Assembly: GCF_037975245.1 (NCBI RefSeq)
Contig: NC_092565.1
Span: forward strand, 6,502,999 to 6,566,998
DNA length: 64,000 nucleotides
Direction: 5' to 3'
From: Apostichopus japonicus
Lineage: Eukaryota; Echinodermata; Holothuroidea; Aspidochirotida; Stichopodidae
Shown: positions 57,001 through 64,000 of the stretch, one piece after another
Layout of the letters: each line of letters begins with the position of its first letter
Position numbering within the stretch: the stretch's first letter is position 1
The notes under the pieces: model-generated
The model's database searches: none
Seen by the model: only the letters and a program-made list of their open reading frames with translations
What the model was told of the DNA's origin: nothing
Position numbers and translations under genes: made by a program

Positions 57001-57949
57001 TCATGTTTTGTTTTCATTGTGTCAGAATAGAGAGAATGGCTGGACTGGCATTTTTCAGTCAATGGGATAAGGGAGTGGGTTGAGTGGGGTGGGGTGGGTT
57101 GTGGGGAAAGGTCGGGGGAACGAGAAGGCAGAAACGGTTTGAGTGGGATGCGCTGGAGGGGTTGGTGATATGAGCAAATGAGGTACCCTTATATCTGTCA
57201 TCCTCTTCAAACATGTACAGACACTGCAGGATTCATGCAAAGCGGTGAACTATAAGATGTGTTGTCCAATTCATTCGTGCATTTACAAAGGTTTGAAGGG
57301 CCAAATTTCTAAACTGCATGCTAGTAAGAAGAAAGCCATTGATGTTAATCTTCAAGAGATGCTAGAAAACAAGGGAAGGGGGGACCTCAGGGGATACAGG
57401 TTATGGTCAATTTGTGCACCCGAGGGAATTAGGCATGGGGGACATATGACGCCCCATCGGGTCTGTTTGACTCTCGCAACCTGATACAAATTCGTCATAC
57501 ATATGAGGCAAGGAAGTGGTGACGGTGCCACCAGAAATATGGAAAATGAGTAAAACTTATATTACGTTATGGTCATAAGGGACAGATGGACGGACCTAAG
57601 AGGGAACTTATGGTAACCATCATTGTTAGATTGCGAGACATTTCAAAATCATTTGGGACAGTTCTGGGTACAGAAATCATTTAATCCTTTATAAATAGTG
57701 TAAGCCTGTATGACTCTACCCATCCCCTTAGATAACAAATATATATATATAAATCGGGGAATTATCTATTACGACTTATATATCATCAATTCATCTTTTT
57801 GCGGCTGGACCCATACAAACTAGGCCTGTACAAAATCCTGCTTAAAATCCTGCAGGATTTTGTGGAGGACTTATGCCAGGATTTGGCCACATCCTGCATG
57901 CTTATGAAGGATTCCTGTACATGCATCAAAGAATCCTGCAAAAACTTAA
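54083..57949. other. 3' flank and intergenic DNA
   Basis: Probably holds the 3' UTR at its start. It contains ACAAGTACTT-type short repeats (about 54284-54355), repeated CGGTMTGGTATTGGTATC-like words (54460-54490, 54880-54910) of unknown origin, C-rich tracts near 55990 and 56080, and the perfect palindrome AAAATCCTGCAGGATTTT at 57844-57861. No gene is seen on either strand. Confidence 0.55.
54743..54748 (+). other. Candidate polyadenylation signal AATAAA
   Basis: First canonical AATAAA after the stop codon, about 660 bases downstream. Further AATAAA motifs follow (55216, 55745), so the choice is uncertain. Confidence 0.35.
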
Positions 57950-60900
57950 GATAATTACACGAAATTGGTTTATAACAAAGACAAGGGTGTCTTCAAGGTA
58001 GGTGTGCCTCTTGAATATTTTTGCACAAATTGATCCAAAATCGATCCACAATCGATTTCGCCCAAATTAAGTAACAGGGTGTAATCGATGCTCAGGAGCC
58101 CAAATCTGCAACTCCCAGGTCCATATCTGTTTCCGTTCGGGAGATACGTGTTCCTAAAGGACCCGATAGAAATACGTGTTCTTTATAAGTGCACAATTTG
58201 GAAAACCCCCTCTATTCACCCCCCTCTCTTGTCCTCTCTGAAACACCCATTGGACGAAGAGTAGAAGACACACTTGTCTTTGTTATACACCAATTTCGTG
58301 TAATTATCTGACCGGGAAGGCTTTTTGTCTATATGATTTCCATTTTATTCATAAATCAGGTTTTTTGTCTCCCCCTCCCACCAACGCCCACACACAACAC
58401 CCAATTCCAAAATAAACTTCAGATTCGTAATCAGCGTGTCGCGAACTACCAGAAAAGATACACATTTATCGCCTTTGCGACAAAAAGTTTTTTTCACCTA
58501 AAAAAACCGTAAGCAGTTTTTGCCCAAATTTTTGCCCAAATTTGACCCATTTATTCCTAAATGTCAAGATAAAACTCAAGATGACAAAGAGAGGTTTGAT
58601 TTGACTGCTTTGAAATCACGTATCACTGGCAAGATGCGTCGAGCGCCCTTTTATTTCGCTCAGTTTGCAACTTTTCAGAGGAACAATAGAAAAGCGAAAA
58701 ACTTTGAGGGACAACAAAGGATTTTAAGCCTTTGTTCGTCGTAAAAGTTTTTCGGTCTTACTTTTTCAAGTTTGAGGTGAAAAAAAATGTTGTCGCAAAA
58801 TCGATAAATGTGTATCTTTTCTGGTAGTTCACGACACGCTGATTACGAATCTGAAGTTTATTTTGGAATTGGGTACCAAAAAGAGGTACTTTTTTAACTT
58901 TTCAGACAAAAAACCCATTTTTAGCGCAAATAAAAATTGCCAAAAATTGACCCAAAATAGATTTAGCCCAAAAGACGTAACAGGGGGTAATCGATGCTCA
59001 GGAGCCCAAATCTGCAACTCCCAGGTCCATATCTGCTTCCGTTCGGGAGATACGTGGTCCCAAAGTACAAGATAGAAATACGTGTTCTTTATAAGTGCAA
59101 AATTTGAAAAACCCCTCTTTCCAGCCCCTCTCTTGTCCTCTCTGAAACACCCATCGACATTAAAATTAGACGTGAAGTAGAAGACACTCTTGTCTCTGTT
59201 ATACACCAATTTCGTGTTATTATCTGACCAGGAAAGGCTTTTTGTCTATATGATTTCCATTTTTTTCATAAATCAGGTTTTTTGTCTCCCCCTCCCATCA
59301 ACGCCCACACACAACACCCAATTCCAAAATAAACTTCAGATTCGTAATCAGCGTGTCGCGAACTACCAGAAAAGATACACATTTATCGCCTTTGCGACAA
59401 AAAGTTTTTTTTCACCTAAAAAAAACCGTAAGCAGTTTTTGCCCAAATTTTTGCCCAAATTTGACCCATTTATTCCTAAATGTCAAGATAAAACTCAAGA
59501 TGACAAAGAGAGGTTTGATTTGACTGCTTTGAAATCACGTATCACTGGCAAGATGCGTCGAGCGCCCTTTTATTTCGCTCAGTTTGCAACTTTTCAGAGG
59601 AACAATAGAAAAGCGAAAAACTTTGAGGGACAACAAAGGATTTTAAGCCTTTGTTCGTCGTAAAAGTTTTTCGGTCTTACTTTTTCAAGTTTGAGGTGAA
59701 AAAAAATGTTGTCGCAAAATCGATAAATGTGTATCTTTTCTGGTAGTTCACGACACGCTGATTACGAATCTGAAGTTTATTTTGGAATTGGGTACCAAAA
59801 AGAGGTACTTTTTTAACTTTTCAGACAAAAAACCCATTTTTGGCGCAAATAAAAATTGCCAAAAATTGACCCAAAATAGATTTAGCCCAAAAGACGTAAC
59901 AGGGGGTAATCGATGCTCAGGAGCCCAAATCTGCAACTCCCAGGTCCATATCTGCTTCCGTTCGGGAGATACGTGGTCCCAAAGTACAAGATAGAAATAC
60001 GTGTTCTTTATAAGTGCAAAATTTGGAAAACCCCTCTTTCCAGCCCCTCTCTTGTCCTCTCTGAAACACCCATCGACATTAAAATTAGACGTGAAGTAGA
60101 AGACACTCTTGTCTCTGTTATACACCAATTTCGTGTAATTATCTGACCGGGAAGGCTTTTTGTCTATATGATTTCCATTTTTTTCATAAATCAGGTTTAT
60201 TGTCTCCCCCTCCCACCAACGCCCACACACAACACCCAATTCCAAAATAAACTTCAGATTCGTAATCAGCGTGTCGCGAACTACCAGAAAAGATACACAT
60301 TTATCGCCTTTGCGACAAAAAGTTTTTTTCACCTAAAAAAACCGTAAGCAGTTTTTGCCCAAATTTTTGCCCAAATTTGACCCATTTATTCCTAAATGTC
60401 AAGATAAAACTCAAGATGACAAAGAGAGGTTTGATTTGACTGCTTTGAAATCACGTATCACTGGCAAGATGCGTCGAGCGCCCTTTTATTTCGCTCAGTT
60501 TGCAACTTTTCAGAGGAACAATAGAAAAGCGAAAAACTTTGAGGGACAACAAAGGATTTTAAGCCTTTGTTCGTCGTAAAAGTTTTTCGGTCTTACTTTT
60601 TCAAGTTTGAGGTGAAAAAAAATGTTGTCGCAAAATCGATAAATGTGTATCTTTTCTGGTAGTTCACGACACGCTGATTACGAATCTGAAGTTTATTTTG
60701 GAATTGGGTACCAAAAAGAGGTACTTTTTTAACTTTTCAGACCAAAAACCCATTTTTGGCGCAAATAAAAATTGCCAAAAATTGACCCAAAATAGATTTA
60801 GCCCAAAAGACGTAACAGGGGGTAATCGATGCTCAGGAGCCCAAATCTGCAACTCCCAGGTCCATATCTGCTTCCGTTCGGGAGATACGTGGTCCCAAAG

Positions 60901-61436
60901 TACAAGATAGAAATATGTGTTCTTTATAAGTGCAAAATTTGGAAAACCCCTCTTTCCAGCCCCTCTCTTGTCCTCTCTGAAACACCCATCGACATTAAAA
61001 TTAGACGTGAAGTAGAAGACACTCTTGTCTCTGTTATACACCAATTTCGTGTAATTATTTGACCGAGGAAGGCTTTTTGTCTATATGATTTCCATTTTTT
61101 TCATAAATCAGGTTTTTTGTCTCCCCCTTCCACCAACGCCCACACACAACACCCAATTCCAAAATAAACTTCAGATTCGTAATCAGCGTGTCGCGAACTA
61201 CCAGAAAAGATACACATTTATCGCCTTTGCGACAAAAAGTTTTTTTTCACCTAAAAAAACCGTAAGCAATTTTTGCCCAAATTTTTGCCCAAATTTGACC
61301 CATTTATTCCTAAATGTCAAGATAAAACTCAAGATGACAAACAAAGGTTTGATTTGACTGCTTTGAAATCACGTATCACTGGCAAGATGCGTCGAGCGCA
61401 TTCTTATGACACTTCTTTCGCTAAAGTTTGCAACTT
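57950..61436. repeat. Tandem array of a roughly 917-bp fold-back unit, about four copies
   Basis: The landmark CGATGCTCAGGAGCCC occurs at 58086, 58992, 59911 and 60827 (spacing 906, 919, 916). Copies 2-4 are almost identical; the first is more diverged and the last is cut off near 61400, where tRNA-like units begin. Each unit has about 100-bp inverted arms (for example 59316-59417 against 59694-59793) and, between them, a nested hairpin. Open frames of 70-194 codons recur on both strands because of the repeat and are not supported as genes. The left edge (57950-57996) is itself an inverted copy of 58259-58306. Confidence 0.9.
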
Positions 61437-61474
61437 CAGAGGAACAATAGAAAACGGAAAAACTGACAACACTG

Positions 61475-62420
61475 AAACAGACAACACACTGTCATGAGTT
61501 CAAGCCCCAGAGACAGCATTTTGATCTTTTGCAATTTCCTCCTTCCATTCTGATGTTGAAATATTAGAAACGAACATTATTTCTCAACAGTTGCTGTGGC
61601 GCAGTGGTTAGTGCTCTGGACTGAGAGAGACAGACAACACACTGTCATGAGTTCAAGCCCCAGAGCCAGCATTTTGATCTTTTGCAATTTCCTCCTTCCA
61701 TTCTGATGTTGAAATATTAGAAACGAACATTATTTCTCAACAGTTGCTGTGGCGCAGTGGTTAGTGCTCTGGGCTGAGAGAGACAGACAAACACACTGTC
61801 ATGAGTTCGAATCCCAGAGCCAGCATTTTGATCTTTTGCAATTTCCTCCTTCCATTCTGATGTTGAAATATTAGAAACGAACATTATTTCTCAACAGTTG
61901 CTGTGGCGCAGTGGTTAGTGCTCTGGACTGAGAGAGACAGACAACACACTGTCATGAGTTCGAATCCCAGAGCCAGCATTTTGATCTTTTGCAATTTCCT
62001 CCTTCCATTCTGATGTTGAAATATTAGAAACGAACATTATTTCTCAACAGTTGCTGTGGTGCAGTGGTTAGTGCTCTGGGCTGAGAGAGACAGACAAACA
62101 CACTGTCATGAGTTCGAATCCCAGAGCCAGCATTTTGATCTTTTGCAATTTCCTCCTTCCATTCTGATGTTGAAATATTAGAAACGAACATTAATTCTCA
62201 ACAGTTGCTGTGGCGCAGTGGTTAGTGCTCTGGACTGAGAGAGACAGACAACACACTGTCATGAGTTCGAGTCCCAGAGCCAGCATTTTGATCTTTTGCA
62301 ATTTCCTCATTCCATTCTGAAGTTGAAATATTAGAAACGAACATTATTTCTCAACAGTTGCTGTGGCGCAGTGGTTAGTGCTCTGGGCTGAGAGAGACAG
62401 ACAAACACACTGTCATGAGT
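61475..62420 (+). repeat. Tandem array of tRNA-like units, 153/154 bp alternating
   Basis: CAGTTGCTGTGG starts at 61588, 61741, 61895, 62048, 62202 and 62355: spacings 153, 154, 153, 154, 153. Each unit has an A box (TGGCGCAGTGG; TGGTGCAGTGG in one) and most have a B box (GTTCGAATCC type). The acceptor and T-stems pair only partly, so they are tRNA-derived rather than functional tRNAs. Two variants alternate: CTGGACTG with ACAACACAC, and CTGGGCTG with ACAAACACAC. The first unit is partial and the last diverges after its A-box half. Confidence 0.85.
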
Positions 62421-62514
62421 TCAAGACCTCACCAGAGCCTTTTACTTTTCTGTTCTTTGGAGCTGGTGGAAGTATAAAGGTAAGAAACGAAGGTTATTTC
62501 ATTGGGAACCAAAA

Positions 62515-62567
62515 TGGTGTAATGGATTGTTCCGTCTGCAATGATACTGAGCAGCATGGTTCAAGCC
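62515..62567 (+). repeat. Second tRNA-like module
   Basis: A box TGGTGTAATGG (62515-62525) and B box GGTTCAAGCC (62558-62567), 43 bases apart start to start, different in sequence from the array units. Confidence 0.55.
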
Positions 62568-62614
62568 CCGGGTGGGTGAGGGAGTGAATCCTGTAAAAGG
62601 AGTTCGCTTCCACC

Positions 62615-62820
62615 CCTCCCCTGAAAAGGTTCCCAAGTGGCATGTAAGTTGCGTGGCCTCCCTCTATCTGACAAGATTCCCTAGCGGGTGAAGCGAGTTG
62701 GCCACTACCCCCCTCCCTGACAAGGTTCCCAAGCGGCACCCGAGTTGGCTACTACCCCTCTCCCTGACAAGGTTCAGCGGAGAGGTCTCCTCTATTCCTG
62801 ACCAAGGTTCAGTGGAGGGG
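62615..62820. repeat. CCCTGACAAGGTTCCCAAG-type short tandem repeats
   Basis: Imperfect repeats of CCTGACAAGGTTC with variable GC-rich spacers, four or five copies. Confidence 0.7.
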
Positions 62821-62899
62821 ATATTTTTCAAAACACCTAAGTCCCAACAACAGGATCTTTAAATATTTAAAATGCATCCAGCAGTAGCATCTCACCTTA

Positions 62900-62953
62900 T
62901 GGTTTAGTGGTAGACAAAAAAAAATAGGCATCACAATGTTCCTGGTTCAATTT
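62900..62953 (+). repeat. Third tRNA-like module
   Basis: A box TGGTTTAGTGG (62900-62910) and a degenerate B box GGTTCAATTT (62944-62953). Confidence 0.45.
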
Positions 62954-62957
62954 CAAC

Positions 62958-63569
62958 TCATACTATTCTTTTTTATTCTTCCAGTGAAAGCACAAGTAAA
63001 AAAACAACTCACCACCGATTTTTCACATTTTCTTTTGCAGCTTACAAGTAAAAACAAATAACCAAAACTTACAAATAAACTATGTCCACTAAGTGCTAAC
63101 AAAATATTGCATCTATATCAAACCCCCGAAAGAGAGGAGTTTTAGCATTCTCTAGACAGGGGGCAAAGAATTGTGATTTCTTGCCATATAATTTGCACAA
63201 AATCCCACTTGACTATCTGACTGATGTAGAATCAGGTGAGTTAACATTTGTTCAAGAATTAAGTGAGAACAAGAAATAATCAGACAATTCAAGCTCCCTA
63301 GACCACAAAACATGTACTAACTCACTCTTTGGACATCAACCTATTCAGTCACTGATAACGTTTTTACAGTACATAAGTTTTATGGCCAAAAATGGTTTAA
63401 CATCCAGAAAGAACAGTCTTCCTTTTATATGAAACATATACCCATAGATGTTAAATATGTATGAGCAAATGGACATTACCTTTTATCTTTTTTTGTGTTA
63501 GCAAATCAGCTCTGCCACCAACCTACCCCTTCAATACACTAAAATATTTTCAAAACCAAAGCCATATAG

Positions 63570-63608
<39 letters not shown>

Positions 63609-64000
63609 TGCACAGAAGAAGGCAACTTTTCAGACAGCCTGTTTACCCCCTTGAGAATAAACTAGTGACAACTGCCAGGGATCACTTGAGGTGTGTTTTA
63701 AGATCATCCAACACATGATTATCACTTCTGAAGCAGATATCATTTACCTGATTGACTGTTTATGCATTGTTCAAGGTTACTTCAGACCTATCTGTAATTT
63801 GAGCCACTTCACAAACTAAACCTGAAGTTGACCAAATTATGTTCACCAAAAGGAAATGTTTGCAATGGAGAACTCACAGTGGGGGCACCACCATACCAGG
63901 TGTGCGATTCATCCGAACTTAACTTTTGGAGTTATCAACGTGGTCAGAATTTGACCCTAAGTGACCTTTGACCTCTTCATAGAACATTCAGTTCTTGTAC
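62958..64000. other. Right-end region, no gene supported
   Basis: AT-rich, with a (TA)n microsatellite at 63571-63608. Short open frames show no motif or splice context. Confidence 0.55.
63571..63608. repeat. (TA)n microsatellite
   Basis: About 38 bases of alternating T and A with one CA interruption. Confidence 0.9.

Noticed and set aside
58520-61497. Recurring open frames of 70-194 codons on both strands in the fold-back array
   Set aside because: They repeat because the DNA repeats, overlap each other on opposite strands, and are cut differently by small indels between copies. No protein family is recognisable.
61590-62420. Functional tRNA genes
   Set aside because: A and B boxes are good, but the acceptor and T-stems mismatch in every unit. 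They are tRNA-derived repeats.
1-64000. CRISPR arrays, operons, ribosome binding sites, bacterial-type terminators
   Set aside because: The sequence is clearly eukaryotic with spliceosomal introns; none of these patterns was seen.

Overview
This window is eukaryotic, AT-rich animal DNA. It is dominated by one very large, intron-rich gene on the + strand (coding span about 5811-54082), flanked and interrupted by repeats and transposon remnants. The GT-AG introns, (TA)n microsatellites, tRNA-derived repeats, a hAT-type MITE and a TTAA/THAP (Kolobok-like) element suggest a marine invertebrate, possibly an echinoderm. That taxonomic guess is inference only.

The gene. I joined 32 coding exons by hand. 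Every junction has GT and AG and the reading frame stays open throughout. 29 of the 31 introns are phase 0, one is phase 2 (after exon 1) and one is phase 1 (after exon 17). The model encodes about 4265 residues. Residues 1-604 (exons 1-8) align in order with the JAKMIP (Janus kinase and microtubule interacting protein) family, including its C-terminal signature. They are followed by a 6777-bp exon encoding 2259 residues of acidic coiled coil with a recurring 20-residue motif. Next come many small coiled-coil exons, a proline-rich segment (exon 18), and an exon with a perfect EF-hand-type loop (exon 27). The C-terminus is RIM-binding-protein-like: Ser/Pro-rich linker, one FN3 domain (exons 28-29), one SH3 domain (exons 30-31) and a basic tail. 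The most economical reading is a giant cytoskeletal or scaffold protein with a JAKMIP-like head and a RIMBP-like tail. Whether it is always made as one transcript needs RNA data.

Regions. 1-5685: upstream DNA with no supported gene. 5686-54082: the gene. Notable intron contents are a structured repeat (10941-11033, with a second copy at 43136-43227), a possible Penelope-like remnant with a hammerhead-like motif (17402-18050), a tRNA-derived SINE (36313-36404), several tandem repeats, a hAT-like MITE with target-site duplication (48685-49048), and, near the 3' end, a decayed duplicate of SH3 exon 31 (about 52033-52110) separated from the working exon by a 1349-bp TTAA-flanked element (52221-53569). 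54083-57950: intergenic, nothing coding seen. 57950-61436: about four copies of a roughly 917-bp unit with large internal inverted repeats. 61437-62957: a tandem array of tRNA-like 153/154-bp units in alternating A/B order, followed by two other tRNA-like modules. 62958-64000: no gene seen.

Open reading frames on the minus strand under the giant exon are shadows of the coding strand and are not annotated. Domain assignments come from recognising family motifs by eye; no search was run.
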